DNA of 64,000 bases from Kribbella sindirgiensis (GCF_004331435.1 NZ_SJKA01000025.1:42540-106539), one strand, 5' to 3'. Shown: positions 44,805 to 54,888, counted from the stretch's first letter. Notes: a model not told the origin generated them from the letters alone. Numbers and translations are program-made.

Positions 44805-46178
44805 TCACACCACGGTCGGCTGGCTGTTGCCGGCCTCGTCGATGCCGCGGCGCATGTCGACGCGGACGAGCAGTGCGAGACCGATGACGAAGAACAGGCC
44901 GAGGGCGACGATCGCGGGACGGTACGAGCCCGTCAGCTGGTGGACGAGGCCGAACACCAGCGTGCCGAGCCACGACGTACCGCGCTCGCCCGCCTGGTAG
45001 AGCGAGAAGTACTCCGCCTCGCGGCCCTTCGGGATCAGCTGGCTGAACGCCGACCGGGACAGCGCCTGCGTCCCGCCGAGCACGATCCCGATCGCGGTCC
45101 CCATCGCCAGGAACGGGACGATCTGGTGCGCGGGCAGCAGGAACCCGGCGATCACGATCACGATCCAGATCACGAGACCGCCGGCGATGGTGCGATGGGC
45201 GCCGTACCGCTGGGCGAACCGGCCGAACGCCAGCGCCCCGAAGAACGCGACGAACTGGACCAGCAGGATGGTCGCGATCAGCACCTGCGTCTCGAACCCG
45301 AGCTGCTTCTCGCCGTACGTCGACGACACCGAGATGACCGTCTGGATCCCGTCGTTGAAGAACAGGTACGCGATCAGGAACAGCATCGTCATCTTGTAGT
45401 TGCGCAGGTGCTTCAAGGTCGCCGAGAGCTGTCCGAAGCTCTGCCGGACCAGACTGCCGCTGCGGACCTGGACGACGCTGACAGGTGGCCGGTCGCGCAG
45501 GCGGAGGAACGGGATGAACGTGAACAGGCCCCACCACAGCCCGGCGCTGAGCAAGCTGAGACGCACCGCGGTGCCCTGACTCATCCCGAGGGCGTCATGG
45601 GCGGTGACGACGGCCAGGTTGACCAGGAGCAGCAGGAAGCCGCCGGCGTACCCGAACGCCCAGGCGCGGGACGAGACCGCGTCGCGCTGGTCGGGTGGTG
45701 CGACGTCGATCAGGATCGAGTCGTAGACCACGAGCGACGAGCCGAGGCACAGGTTGCCGATGAACAGCAGCAGCGCACCGAGTGCCCAGCGTCCGCCGCC
45801 GACGAACACCATCGAGCTCGCGGCCAGCGCACCGGCCCAGGCGAACCCGCACATCAGCAGCTTCTTGCGGGTCATCCGGTCGGCGATCGCGCCGACCACC
45901 GGCAGGAACAGCGCCGACACCAGAGTTGCCAGCGTCACGACGTAGAACGCGAGCGAACCGGGGGAGATGCCGAGCCCGAGCACGTCCAGATTCGTGTGGC
46001 ACGGTTTGTCGGCGGTCCCGACGTACCCGCAGGCGGCCGATTCCGCGACCGACGTCAGGTACGGCGCGAACAGGACGGTGCCCACCGTGGTGACGTAGCC
46101 GGAGTTCGCCCAGTCGTACAGGCTGAAGCCCCAGTACTCACGCTTGTCCACGCCCGCCGGGGCGGAGAGAAGTCCCAT
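44805..46178 (-). CDS. MFS transporter, UMF1/Atg22-like
   Basis: A 457-residue membrane protein with 12 predicted helices. The opening YWGFSLYDWANSGYVTTVGTVLFAPYL with a cysteine-containing first loop is characteristic of the vacuole-effluxer Atg22-like group (UMF1). In fungi this group releases amino acids from the vacuole; in bacteria its substrate is unknown. It is transcribed alone, convergent with the lyase gene. Confidence 0.92.
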   Translation of the reverse strand: MGLLSAPAGVDKREYWGFSLYDWANSGYVTTVGTVLFAPYLTSVAESAACGYVGTADKPCHTNLDVLGLGISPGSLAFYVVTLATLVSALFLPVVGAIADRMTRKKLLMCGFAWAGALAASSMVFVGGGRWALGALLLFIGNLCLGSSLVVYDSILIDVAPPDQRDAVSSRAWAFGYAGGFLLLLVNLAVVTAHDALGMSQGTAVRLSLLSAGLWWGLFTFIPFLRLRDRPPVSVVQVRSGSLVRQSFGQLSATLKHLRNYKMTMLFLIAYLFFNDGIQTVISVSSTYGEKQLGFETQVLIATILLVQFVAFFGALAFGRFAQRYGAHRTIAGGLVIWIVIVIAGFLLPAHQIVPFLAMGTAIGIVLGGTQALSRSAFSQLIPKGREAEYFSLYQAGERGTSWLGTLVFGLVHQLTGSYRPAIVALGLFFVIGLALLVRVDMRRGIDEAGNSQPTVV

Positions 46179-46243
46179 GCGCGGAAGTGTGTCATTTCCG
46201 GGGTACGAAGCAACGTACCCGCGGATAACACTTCAGTGGCCGA

Positions 46244-46996
46244 TTACTGCCACTGACCCCGTTCGACCAGCACGTCCTTCAGCAGGTCGGTGCGGTCGGT
46301 GATCAGGCCGTCGACGCCGGCGTCGAGCATCCGGCGCATTGCGTTGGGGTCGTCGACCGTCCAGACGTGCACCTGCTTGCCGCGCGAGTGCGCGCGCTTG
46401 ATCAGACCAGGCGTGAGGACTTGGAGGGATTTGTACCGCTCGGGGATCTGCAGGCAGGCGCCGCGGGCGTTCAGCGCGAACGGCAGGAAACGGATCAGCA
46501 CGATCTCCAGCTCGCCGTACCCGGTGCACAGCCGGGGGCCGAGCAGCTTGCGGATCCGGTTGACTCGCGACTGGGAGAACGACGACACGCAGATGCGGTC
46601 GATCGCGTTCGCCGCCCGCAGGACCGTGGCGGCCGGCTCGAGGCCGCCCTCGGCCTTGATGTCGAGGTTGAACCGGGTGTCCGGGAAGTGCTCGAGCAGT
46701 TCGTCGAGGCGGGGGATCGGCTCGTGGCCGTTGATCTTCGCCTGGCTGACCTCCGACCACGGCAGCTCCGCGATCACCCCGGTCCGGTCGGTGACCCGGT
46801 CGAGCTTGTCGTCGTGGAACGCGATCACGACACCGTCGCTGGTCGCGTGCAGGTCGGTCTCCAGGTACCGGTACCCGAGGTCGACGGCGTGCTGGAACGC
46901 GTGCAGCGAGTTCTCGTAGCCGATCAGGTCAGGGTGCTTCGCGCCGCCCCGATGGGCCATCGCGATCGGTCCGTCGTGGTCGAGGTAGGGGTACAC
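46244..46996 (-). CDS. Glycerophosphodiester phosphodiesterase
   Basis: A 250-residue cytoplasmic enzyme hydrolysing glycerophosphodiesters to glycerol-3-phosphate and an alcohol. The family motif is complete: AHRGG and ENS, then E-x-D (LETDLHATSDGVVIAFHDDKLDRVTDRTG) and the later Lys in FNLDIKAEGG. The frame is open far upstream, but that lies over the aminotransferase gene; the GTG at 46996 (VYPYLDHDGP) gives the normal N-terminus. It starts 11 bp from a possible divergent start, so both promoters must be very compact. Confidence 0.92.
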   Translation of the reverse strand: MYPYLDHDGPIAMAHRGGAKHPDLIGYENSLHAFQHAVDLGYRYLETDLHATSDGVVIAFHDDKLDRVTDRTGVIAELPWSEVSQAKINGHEPIPRLDELLEHFPDTRFNLDIKAEGGLEPAATVLRAANAIDRICVSSFSQSRVNRIRKLLGPRLCTGYGELEIVLIRFLPFALNARGACLQIPERYKSLQVLTPGLIKRAHSRGKQVHVWTVDDPNAMRRMLDAGVDGLITDRTDLLKDVLVERGQWQ

Positions 46997-47006
46997 ACCC
47001 TGAAGT

Positions 47007-48149
47007 ATGTACCGTTGGCTGGTGCTTAGCTCCCGCCCCGATCTCTGGACCCTCGATCCCGATGTCCTGCACCTCAACCATGGTTCGTACGGCGCCGTAC
47101 CGCGCCGCACGCAGGAGGTGATGGCCGGTCTCCGCGCCGAGATGGACGCCAACCCGATGGTCTGGTTCCGGACCGTCGCCGGCCGGCTCACCGCGAGCCG
47201 CCTGGCGCTGGCGGCGTACCTGGAGACCGACCCGGACGGGTTCGCGCTGGTCCCGAACGCGAGCGCCGGCGTGACCGTCGCGCTCCAGACGCTGCCGATC
47301 CCGGCGGGCAGCCGGATCGTGCTGACCGACCACGCGTACGGCGCCGTGCGGTACGCGGCCGAGCGATTCGCGAAGGCGCGCGGCGCCGAGGTGGTGATCG
47401 CCGAGATCCCGATCGAGGCCGACGACGAGACCGTGGTCGCGCTGATCGCGGACCGGCTGGCCGGCGCGTCCGTCCTGATCGTGGACCAGATCACCTCCGG
47501 TACGGCGAAGGTGTTCCCGATCGACGCGCTGGTGGCGACCGCCCACGACCGCGGCGTACCGATCGTCGTCGACGGCGCACACGCCCCGGCGCTGATCGAC
47601 GCTCCGGCGTCCGCGGGCGCAGACTTCTGGACCGGGAACTTCCACAAGTGGCCGGCCGCGCCGCGGGCGACCGCCGGGCTGGTCGTCGCCGAGCCGTGGC
47701 GGACGGCGTCGATGCCGCTGATCGTGTCCTGGTCGGAGTACGACGAGCGGATGCCGGAGCGGTTCGACATGCTCGGCACCTACGACTACGTGCCGTGGAT
47801 CGCGGCGCCGGAGTCGCTGCGGGTGCTGGCGGAGCTGGACTGGCCGACCCGTCGCCCGCAGTTGACCACGCTGGTCGAGGAGGGCGCGAAGGTGCTGGCG
47901 AAGGCGCTCGGGACCGGCGTGGCCGAGGTGGCGCACCCGCCGGCGACGATGCGTCTGGTCGAGCTGCCGTCGTCGGTCGACCTCAGCGGCGGCGACGCGC
48001 TGAAGCTGCGCGTGTCCCGTGAGTTGAAGGCCGAGATCACCTTCACCGGGTTCGACGAGCGCAAGTTCATCCGGTTGTCGGCGCACGCGTACAACTCGCT
48101 CGCGGACTACGAGAAACTGTCGGCGGGACTTCCTAAGCTCCTGGCGTGA
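47007..48149 (+). CDS. Class V aminotransferase (isopenicillin N epimerase/cysteine desulfurase-like)
   Basis: A protein of about 380 residues of the PLP fold-type I group. Marks are LNHGSYGAVPRRTQEVM and, at the PLP lysine, TGNFHKWPAAPRATAGL (Lys214 from this start). IVVDGAHAPAL holds the Asp that contacts the PLP ring. It may be a desulfurase, lyase or epimerase; the group covers many. The start could be ATG at 47007 or GTG at 47022; the 11-bp gap to the divergent gene favours a leaderless start. It overlaps the next methyltransferase gene (GTGA). Confidence 0.9.
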   Translation: MYRWLVLSSRPDLWTLDPDVLHLNHGSYGAVPRRTQEVMAGLRAEMDANPMVWFRTVAGRLTASRLALAAYLETDPDGFALVPNASAGVTVALQTLPIPAGSRIVLTDHAYGAVRYAAERFAKARGAEVVIAEIPIEADDETVVALIADRLAGASVLIVDQITSGTAKVFPIDALVATAHDRGVPIVVDGAHAPALIDAPASAGADFWTGNFHKWPAAPRATAGLVVAEPWRTASMPLIVSWSEYDERMPERFDMLGTYDYVPWIAAPESLRVLAELDWPTRRPQLTTLVEEGAKVLAKALGTGVAEVAHPPATMRLVELPSSVDLSGGDALKLRVSRELKAEITFTGFDERKFIRLSAHAYNSLADYEKLSAGLPKLLA

Positions 48150-48775
48150 ACGATATCCAAGGGTCCTACACCGTTGCCGCCGCCGACTATCACGCGATTC
48201 TGAAGGACTACCACCGCGCGGATCCGTTCGAGGCCGGTGCCCTCGACTACTTCGCGCAGACAGTGGCGGAGGGGCCGGTCGGGGATCTCGGGTGCGGCAC
48301 CGGGCGGATCACGTCGTACCTGGCCGGGCAGGGGATGGACGTGTTCGGCGTCGACCTGACGCCGGGGATGATCGAGGTGGCCCGCCGGGAGTACCCGGAG
48401 CTGCGGTTCGAGGTCGGGTCGCTGTACGACCTGGACCTGAAGGACGGTGAGCTGGCCGGGGCCCTCGCGTGGTACTCGCTCGTGCACACTCCACGCGAGG
48501 ACCTTCCGGCCGTGTTCGCGGAACTCTTCCGCGTGCTGCGCCCCGGCGGCCACCTCGTGCACGGCTTCAAGGTCGGCTCCGGCAGCCGGGAGCTGCGGAA
48601 CGCCTACGGTCACGACATCGACCTCGAGGTCTACATGTACGACGTCGCGGACGTCGCCGGGCTGCTCGCGAACGCCGGGTTCACCGAGGTGGCGACCCTG
48701 ACCCGCGCGGCGCTGCCCGGCGAGAAGGACGCGGGCCAGGCGGCCCACCTCGTCCGCAAGCCCGCTACCCCTTGA
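48146..48775 (+). CDS. SAM-dependent methyltransferase (class I)
   Basis: A 209-residue methyltransferase with the SAM motif VGDLGCGTGRITSYLAGQGMDVFGVDLTPGMIEVARR, then LPAVFAELFRVLRPGGHLVHGF. Substrate unknown. GTG at 48146 overlaps the stop of the aminotransferase gene, so the two are coupled. Its end overlaps the convergent permease gene by 11 bp. Confidence 0.92.
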   Translation: MNDIQGSYTVAAADYHAILKDYHRADPFEAGALDYFAQTVAEGPVGDLGCGTGRITSYLAGQGMDVFGVDLTPGMIEVARREYPELRFEVGSLYDLDLKDGELAGALAWYSLVHTPREDLPAVFAELFRVLRPGGHLVHGFKVGSGSRELRNAYGHDIDLEVYMYDVADVAGLLANAGFTEVATLTRAALPGEKDAGQAAHLVRKPATP

Positions 48776-49616
48776 CCGCTCCGGACGTCATACCGGCCAC
48801 GATCTGCCGGTTGAAGAACAGGAACATGATCAGCGGCGGGATCGTGATCAGCAGGATGTCCATGAACAGCAGGTTGTACTGGGTGCTGAACTGCCCGGAG
48901 AAGTTGTAGAGCGTCAGCTGGACGGTGGCGTTCTTGTCGCCGGGCAGGAAGTACAGCGGGTTCACGAAGTCGTTGAACACGTTGACCGACTGCACCACGA
49001 CGACGGTGATGATGACGGATCTGAGCAGCGGGAAGATGACCCGGAAGAACAGCCGCAACGGTCCGGCCCCGTCGATGATCGCCGCTTCGTCCAGCTCCCG
49101 GGGGATGGTGGCCACGAAGGCCCGGAACAACAGGATGCAGAACGACAGCCCGAACGCGATCTCGATCAGGATCAGCCCGGGCATCGTCTTGAACAGCCCG
49201 AGTTTCTGCAGCACCCAGATCGTCGGGACGACGGCCGGCGGGATGATCAGCCCGGACAGCACCAGGAAGTTGATGAAGCCGTTCCACCTGCTCTTCCGCC
49301 GCTGCAGCACGAACCCGGCCATCGCCGCCAGTACGACCATCCCGGCGACGCTGGCCACCGTCAGGATCGTGCTGTTGATGAACGCGATCACCAGCATGTA
49401 GTCGCGGGCCTTGACCACGTCGACGAAGTTCTGCACGAAGTGGAACTGATGCGGCCAGGAGAAGTCGAGGTCCGCGGACTGCTGCCGGTCCTTCACGGCG
49501 GTCAGCACGATGAACGCGAACGGGATGATGAAGACCACGATCGAGGACACGATCGCGACCGCGCTGAGCAGGTAGCTCCGGCCCGGCCGGTGGTTGACGA
49601 GTTCAGCGGTGCTCAC
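48765..49616 (-). CDS. Carbohydrate ABC transporter permease (MalG type)
   Basis: A 283-residue inner-membrane permease with six predicted helices. The EAA-loop motif ELDEAAIIDGAGPLRLFFRVIFPLLRS is the ATPase docking site of MalG-like proteins. The frame is open far upstream, but the GTG at 49616 (STAELVNHRPGRS), behind GGAGG and overlapping the previous gene's stop (GTGA), is the clear start. It is the last gene of the rhamnosidase operon. No ATPase gene accompanies it; in Streptomyces such importers share the MsiK ATPase. Confidence 0.94.
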   Translation of the reverse strand: MSTAELVNHRPGRSYLLSAVAIVSSIVVFIIPFAFIVLTAVKDRQQSADLDFSWPHQFHFVQNFVDVVKARDYMLVIAFINSTILTVASVAGMVVLAAMAGFVLQRRKSRWNGFINFLVLSGLIIPPAVVPTIWVLQKLGLFKTMPGLILIEIAFGLSFCILLFRAFVATIPRELDEAAIIDGAGPLRLFFRVIFPLLRSVIITVVVVQSVNVFNDFVNPLYFLPGDKNATVQLTLYNFSGQFSTQYNLLFMDILLITIPPLIMFLFFNRQIVAGMTSGAVKG

Positions 49617-50539
49617 ATGTCCACCTCCTTCCGGTTCAGGAACCACGACAGCGGCAGGATGATCGCGGTGACGACCACGAACAGGATCACGTTGCCGGCC
49701 GTCGACAGGCCGTAGAACCCGGCCTGGTACTGCTTGTAGATCACCGACGAGATCACGTCCGAGGTGAACCCGGGCCCGCCGCGTGTCATCGCCCAGATCA
49801 GCTCGAACGACCGCAGGCCGCCGATCAGGGACAGGATGATCACGGTGACGGTGGCCGGCTTGCACAGCGGCAGCACGATCCGGCGGAACGACTCCCACGA
49901 CCCGGCGCCGTCCACCCGGGCGGCCTCCATGTACTCGCGCGGGATCGACACGATGCCGGCGATGTAGATCAGGGTCGCCAGCCCTACGCCCTTCCAGACG
50001 TCGACGGCGGCGATCGACATCAGCGCCCACTTCGGGTCGGTCAGCCACCCAGGACCGTCGATGCCGAGGACGCCGAGGGCGCCGTTGATGATGCCGCGCT
50101 CGGGATTCATCAGCACCTGGAACAGCAGGCCGACGCCGACGGTGCTGACCAGTACCGGGAAGAACACGACCGACCGGAGGTAGCCGCGACCGATGATCCG
50201 CGACGTCAGCAGGACCGCGAGCAGCAGGCCGAGCACGACCTTCGAGCCCGACGTCACCACGGCGTAGATCAGCGTGTTGGTGAAGCCCTTGACCAGCGCC
50301 GGTTCCTGGAAGAACGTGACGAAGTTGTCGAGGCCGATGAACTTCGACTCGAACAGGCTCCACCGGGTCAGGCTGTAGTAGAACGACGCGAACGTCGGGA
50401 CCAGGAACAGCACGGCGTAGATCACCGCGGTCGGCAGGTAGAACCAGAACGAGTACGGCGTGTAGACCTTCCCCCCGGCCGCCTTCGCGGCCGGGGTCGA
50501 GTCAACGCGGTCCTGAGGATGTGCGGAGGTAACGGTCAT
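49613..50539 (-). CDS. Sugar ABC transporter permease (MalF type)
   Basis: A 308-residue permease with about six helices and the EAA motif EYMEAARVDGAGSWESFRRIVLPLCKP. The N-terminus YSFWFYLPTAVIYAVLFLVPTFASFYYSLTRWSLFE is typical. It pairs with the MalG-type permease, whose start overlaps its stop. ATG at 50539. Confidence 0.95.
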   Translation of the reverse strand: MTVTSAHPQDRVDSTPAAKAAGGKVYTPYSFWFYLPTAVIYAVLFLVPTFASFYYSLTRWSLFESKFIGLDNFVTFFQEPALVKGFTNTLIYAVVTSGSKVVLGLLLAVLLTSRIIGRGYLRSVVFFPVLVSTVGVGLLFQVLMNPERGIINGALGVLGIDGPGWLTDPKWALMSIAAVDVWKGVGLATLIYIAGIVSIPREYMEAARVDGAGSWESFRRIVLPLCKPATVTVIILSLIGGLRSFELIWAMTRGGPGFTSDVISSVIYKQYQAGFYGLSTAGNVILFVVVTAIILPLSWFLNRKEVDM

Positions 50540-50543
50540 AACC

Positions 50544-51875
50544 TCACCAACCCGCCAGCCCGAGCTGCTGGGCCTGCTTCTTGACGTCCTCGTCGTACCG
50601 GGCCGCGCCGTCCTTCGCCTTGCGGATGCCGGACCCGACCTCGACGGTGATCTGCTCCAGCGACGGGCCCTTCACCGGCGAGAGGAACTCCAGCGCCAGG
50701 CTGGACCCGCCCGGCTTGTCGAGGTACGGCTGCATGTCCTTGATCGCCTGCGGTACGTCGTCCGGCAGCGTGCAGCCCTTGACCGCGTACGGACCGGTCG
50801 GCGCGCCCGCCGCGGACTGGGACTTGCAGCCGTCCGGGCTGGCGACGAAGGCCTGGAACTTCTTGGCCGCGTCCAGCTTGGCGCCCTCGGTGGTCTTCGG
50901 GATGTACAGACCGCCCGGCGTCCACAGCGTCAGGCCGTTCTTGCTCGCGTCGTCACCAGGCAAGGCGAACAAGCCGACGGTCTTGGCGGCGTCCGGGTAG
51001 GTGGCGATCATGTTCGCGACCACGCCGGACAGGATCGGATAGTGCGCGCCCTTGCCGGTGGCAAGCATCTTCAGGCCGTCGGGCAGTTTGGCGGACGCGA
51101 AGTCCTTGTTCTCGTAGCCGGCGTCGTGGACGGCCTGAGTGTGCTCGAAACCCTTCACCGCGGCCGGCGACGTCGCGTACTTCGCCTCGTTCTTGGTGTA
51201 CTTGTCGGCGAAGTCCGGCTCGGCCGCTGAGACGTTGTGGAAGTCGCCGAGCACGAACAGCTGCGAGGTCCAGGTCTCGCCGTACGTCTGGATCACCGGG
51301 GCGACACCGGGGTCGCCGGCCTTGATCTTGGCGTTGTTGGCCATGAACTCGGCCCACGTCGTCGGCACCTTGAGCCCGAGCTTCTGGTAGACCGGGATGC
51401 TGTAGAGCACCGCGCCGCCCATGAAGCCGCCGAGCGGCGCGCCGTACACCTGTCCGTCGGCGGTCACGGTCTTCTTGAAGTTCTCGTCCAGGTCCTTGAC
51501 CCAGGGCTCGTCGTTGACCGAGAGCAGGTTCTTCTGCGGCGCGATCGCGTTGAACAGCGACCCGGTGTTGTAGTTGAAGATGTCGACCATGTCGCCGGTG
51601 GACAGCCGGGTCTTGATGATGTTGTCGCCCTCGGTGCCACCCGGACGGGTCTCCACCTTCACGGTGATGTCCGGGTTCTTGGCGTGGAAGTCCTTGGCGA
51701 GCTGCTCGGCCTCCTTCACGTCCTGGTCCTGGTTCGTGGTCAGGTACGTGATCTCGACCGCGCCGCTGCCACCGGCGTCGTCGCTGGATCCGAGACTGCC
51801 CGCGCTGCACGCGGCAAGGGTTAGGGAACAGACAGCCAGCAGTGCGAGTCCGCTGGCTCCTGGGCGGAACCTCAT
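50544..51875 (-). CDS. Sugar ABC transporter substrate-binding lipoprotein
   Basis: About 443 residues. The signal ends in the lipobox TLAAC, so the protein is lipidated at Cys. VEITYLTTNQDQDVKEAEQLAKDFHAKNPDITVKVETRPGG starts the mature family 1 fold, and PLGGFMGGAVLYSIPVYQKLG follows as usual. It should bind rhamnose or a rhamnose-containing oligosaccharide, inferred from its neighbour rhamnosidase. ATG codons at 51878 and 51875 follow GGAGG; I choose 51875 for better spacing. Confidence 0.92.
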   Translation of the reverse strand: MRFRPGASGLALLAVCSLTLAACSAGSLGSSDDAGGSGAVEITYLTTNQDQDVKEAEQLAKDFHAKNPDITVKVETRPGGTEGDNIIKTRLSTGDMVDIFNYNTGSLFNAIAPQKNLLSVNDEPWVKDLDENFKKTVTADGQVYGAPLGGFMGGAVLYSIPVYQKLGLKVPTTWAEFMANNAKIKAGDPGVAPVIQTYGETWTSQLFVLGDFHNVSAAEPDFADKYTKNEAKYATSPAAVKGFEHTQAVHDAGYENKDFASAKLPDGLKMLATGKGAHYPILSGVVANMIATYPDAAKTVGLFALPGDDASKNGLTLWTPGGLYIPKTTEGAKLDAAKKFQAFVASPDGCKSQSAAGAPTGPYAVKGCTLPDDVPQAIKDMQPYLDKPGGSSLALEFLSPVKGPSLEQITVEVGSGIRKAKDGAARYDEDVKKQAQQLGLAGW

Positions 51876-51929
51876 CATGACCTCCAAGGGATGTACGTCA
51901 CGGCAGCGGGGCGGTCGGGGTGAGTTGGG

Positions 51930-54728
51930 TTACTGGGTGAGTCGGGCGTCGAGCTCGGCCTGCAGGGCCGGGGCGGTCGGGTTCTTCCGGAAGCGGCCGA
52001 GCACGGCGAGCAGCTCGGCGGCCGGCTTGTCGAGGTAGCGCTCCAGGCGGGTGGCGAGATCGGTGTCGGCGGCAACGACCTGGTCCTCGACGGCGGCCGC
52101 GACGATCGCGGTCCACGCCGGTGCGTTGTCGACGAGCTGGCGGATCGTGGCGTCGGCGGGCACGCCCGGCGTCTCGGCGTACGGGTCGGCGGCGGTCCAC
52201 TCATGGGTTCCGTGACCGACCTCGACCGGCTCGTCCTGTCCGGGTACGGCGACACGGGCCGTGGATCCGACCGGCACCTTCACCGAGAGCGTGACCTGAC
52301 CGTTGTCACGGACCCACGCGACGGCTGCTTCGCCGTACGGCGTGAGGTGTCTGGCCGAGGCCTTCGTCAGGTGGTCGGTGACGAGTGGGCGCACCTCGAA
52401 CGTCCGGTAGCCGGGATCGACCGGGGCCAGGCCGGCCACCCGGCGGTGCATCCAGTCGGCGACCGCGCCGAGGGCGTAGTGGTTGAACGACGTCATCTCG
52501 CCGGGATTGATGCTGCCGTCGGGCAGCATGCTGTCGTAGCGTTCCCACACCGTCGTGGCTCCCATCGTCACTGCGTACAGCCAAGACGGGCAACCTGTCT
52601 GTAGCAGGAGGCGGTATGCCAGGTCAGGATGTCCGGAATCGGCCAGGGCGTCGGCGATCAGCGGCGTTCCGACGAATCCGGTACTGATCCGGAAACTCGA
52701 CGTCCGGACGAGGTCGGCGAGCCGATCGCCGGCACCGCGCCGTTGGGCGGCGGTAGGCAGCAGCGCCCACTGCAGGGCGAGGGCGTAGGTCGTTGCCGCG
52801 TCGCTCAGTACCCGGCCGCCGGCAGTCACGTACTCGGAGGCGAACGCCTTCCGGACACCGTCGGCCAGCGTGGCGTACTGCTGGGCGACATCGGGCCGGC
52901 CGACGATCTCGGCGGCCCGTGCGACGACCTCGGCCGAGCGGGCCAGGTGCGCGGTCGCGACCACGTCGGCGTCGGCCTTGGCCTTGAACGCGTTCTCCGG
53001 AGGCGCCGTCGGGTCGAGCCAGTCGCCGAACTGGAAGCCGCCGGACCACAGCAGGTTGCTGCCGGCCAGGTCGGCCATCTTGTCGACCCACGCGCGCATG
53101 CTCGGCAGCTGCCGGGCGAGCAGGCCGGCATCGCCCGTGCGCTGGTAGATCACCCAGGGCACGATCGTTGCCGCGTCACCCCAAGCCGCCGTCGCCGGGT
53201 GCTGGTCCCGCAGCACGTCCGGGATGACGTACGGCACGGAGCCGTCCTTCTGCTGCTCGGCGGACAGATCAGCCAGCCAGTTGGTGAGGAAGCCGGCGGT
53301 GTCGAACAGGAAGGTCGCGGTCGGCGAGAAGACCTGGATGTCGCCGGTCCAGCCCAGGCGCTCGTCACGCTGCGGGCAGTCGGTCGGTACGTCGACGAAG
53401 TTGCCGCGCATACCCCAGACCACGTTGTCGTGGAACTTGTTGAGCAGCTCGTCGGACGACTCGAACCAGCCGGTGCGGCGCAGGTCGGTGCCGACGACGA
53501 CCGCGACGATGTCGTCCTTCGAGAGCGCGTTCACGCCGGTGACTTCGGCGTACCGGAAGCCGTGGAAGGTGAGCGGCGAGTCGAGGGTCACCTCGTCCGG
53601 TCCGGCCAGGATGTAGGTGTCGGTCGCCTTCGCGGTGCGGAGCGGGCGGACGCCGAGTTCGCCGTTCTCCAGGACCTCCGCGTGCCGCAGGACGATCTCG
53701 TCGCCCGCGGCCTGACCGCGGACCGTCAGCTGGACCCGACCGACCAGGTTCTGCCCGAAGTCGATGAGCGTCTTCCCGGACGGCGACGTGGTGATCTCGA
53801 GCGCGGGCAGGACCTCGGTGATCCGCACCGGCGGGCCGTCGGGAGCGACGAGCAGGTTCAGGTCGGCGTCGAGAACGTCCACCGGAGACCGCGCTCCGGG
53901 TTCTCTGCGCAGGTCCGTGGTCTGGCCGTCGTACAGGTCGTCGGCGACGACGTTGCTCTCCCGGGAGGTCCAGGTACCGTCGCTCGCGAACGTGTGGATC
54001 TGCCCGTCCTCGGTGGTGACCTCGAGTTGGGCGAGCACGGCCAGACGCTCGCCGTACAGCTGCTTCTGGTCCTGGAAGCCGATGCGACCGCGGTACCAGG
54101 CGTTGCCGACGAGGAACTCGAGCGTGTTCTCACCAGGTCGAACAAGCTCGGTCACGTCGTAGGTCTGGTAGCGGAGCCGGAACTGGTACGACGTCCAGCC
54201 AGGCGCCAGCTCCTCGTCCCCGACCCGCTGCCCGTTGAGCTCGGGGATGTAGATGCCGTACGACGTCGCGTACAGGCGAGCCTTGACGACGCCGTCCGGG
54301 AGGTCCGCGGTGCCGCCGATCAGCGGAGCGGGGGAGCCGTGCGGGTTGTTCTTCGGGCTGACGAACCGAGCGGTCCAGTCGTCGGGAGCGAGCAGACCGG
54401 TCTCGACCGACGCGGGCTCGCTCCACTCGCTCCAGTCGTCCCCCTTGTCATTGCCGCGGACGCGAACGCGCACCTGCGCGGACTCACGCGACGTGAGCGC
54501 CGCACCCGGCCAGGGCACCAGGACCTGGTCGGGGGACTGAACGGTGAAGACTTCGGTCGTTCCGGTGGTGATCTCGACCTCGTACGCCGTCTGCGCGTAG
54601 CCGGCGTCCGCGGCCGGGACCTGCCAGGAAATCCGCGGGCTCGCGGTGCCGAGGCCTACGACTGTGCCGGATTCTGGTGCCGGCTGATGCTCGAAGCGGA
54701 GGGCGGTGGGTGCGGCGAGTTGCGACAT
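51930..54728 (-). CDS. Alpha-L-rhamnosidase (GH78)
   Basis: A 932-residue glycoside hydrolase without a signal peptide, so it acts inside the cell on imported rhamnosides. An N-terminal beta-sandwich region (PTALRFEHQPAPESG; ISWQVPAADAGYAQTAYEVEI) and the fibronectin-like and carbohydrate-binding parts precede the catalytic barrel, where VPTDCPQRDERLGWTGDIQVFSPTATFLFDT carries the catalytic Glu and Asp region of GH78. MTSFNHYALGAVADWMHRRVAGL and a C-terminal beta domain follow. The start is ATG at 54728 with GGAG upstream. It is the first gene of the operon with the ABC importer. Confidence 0.96.
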   Translation of the reverse strand: MSQLAAPTALRFEHQPAPESGTVVGLGTASPRISWQVPAADAGYAQTAYEVEITTGTTEVFTVQSPDQVLVPWPGAALTSRESAQVRVRVRGNDKGDDWSEWSEPASVETGLLAPDDWTARFVSPKNNPHGSPAPLIGGTADLPDGVVKARLYATSYGIYIPELNGQRVGDEELAPGWTSYQFRLRYQTYDVTELVRPGENTLEFLVGNAWYRGRIGFQDQKQLYGERLAVLAQLEVTTEDGQIHTFASDGTWTSRESNVVADDLYDGQTTDLRREPGARSPVDVLDADLNLLVAPDGPPVRITEVLPALEITTSPSGKTLIDFGQNLVGRVQLTVRGQAAGDEIVLRHAEVLENGELGVRPLRTAKATDTYILAGPDEVTLDSPLTFHGFRYAEVTGVNALSKDDIVAVVVGTDLRRTGWFESSDELLNKFHDNVVWGMRGNFVDVPTDCPQRDERLGWTGDIQVFSPTATFLFDTAGFLTNWLADLSAEQQKDGSVPYVIPDVLRDQHPATAAWGDAATIVPWVIYQRTGDAGLLARQLPSMRAWVDKMADLAGSNLLWSGGFQFGDWLDPTAPPENAFKAKADADVVATAHLARSAEVVARAAEIVGRPDVAQQYATLADGVRKAFASEYVTAGGRVLSDAATTYALALQWALLPTAAQRRGAGDRLADLVRTSSFRISTGFVGTPLIADALADSGHPDLAYRLLLQTGCPSWLYAVTMGATTVWERYDSMLPDGSINPGEMTSFNHYALGAVADWMHRRVAGLAPVDPGYRTFEVRPLVTDHLTKASARHLTPYGEAAVAWVRDNGQVTLSVKVPVGSTARVAVPGQDEPVEVGHGTHEWTAADPYAETPGVPADATIRQLVDNAPAWTAIVAAAVEDQVVAADTDLATRLERYLDKPAAELLAVLGRFRKNPTAPALQAELDARLTQ

Positions 54729-54857
54729 GAGACTCCAACCGAGAGTGAAACGATTCATTGGGTGCTCTGACAAAACGCTCGATCTTTGGCTGATGGACCG
54801 GCGAGGACGTTTCGCCTGTTCCCCGATCCTGCGACCGGCAGTCGCGAGTCACTAGCC

Positions 54858-54888
54858 CGATGTGCACTCGATCTAGCACGATCTGCAC
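54858..54888. promoter_or_regulatory. Direct repeats, probable AraC activator site
   Basis: CGATGTGCAC at 54858-54867 and CGATCTGCAC at 54879-54888 differ at one base and lie 21 bp apart, two helical turns. They sit between the divergent rhamnosidase and AraC genes, where an AraC-type activator would bind. Confidence 0.6.

Noticed and set aside
46997..47779. Upstream extension of the GDPD frame (511 codons in total)
   Set aside because: The added part lies over the class V aminotransferase gene on the other strand and reads as Ser/Ala/Arg low-complexity.
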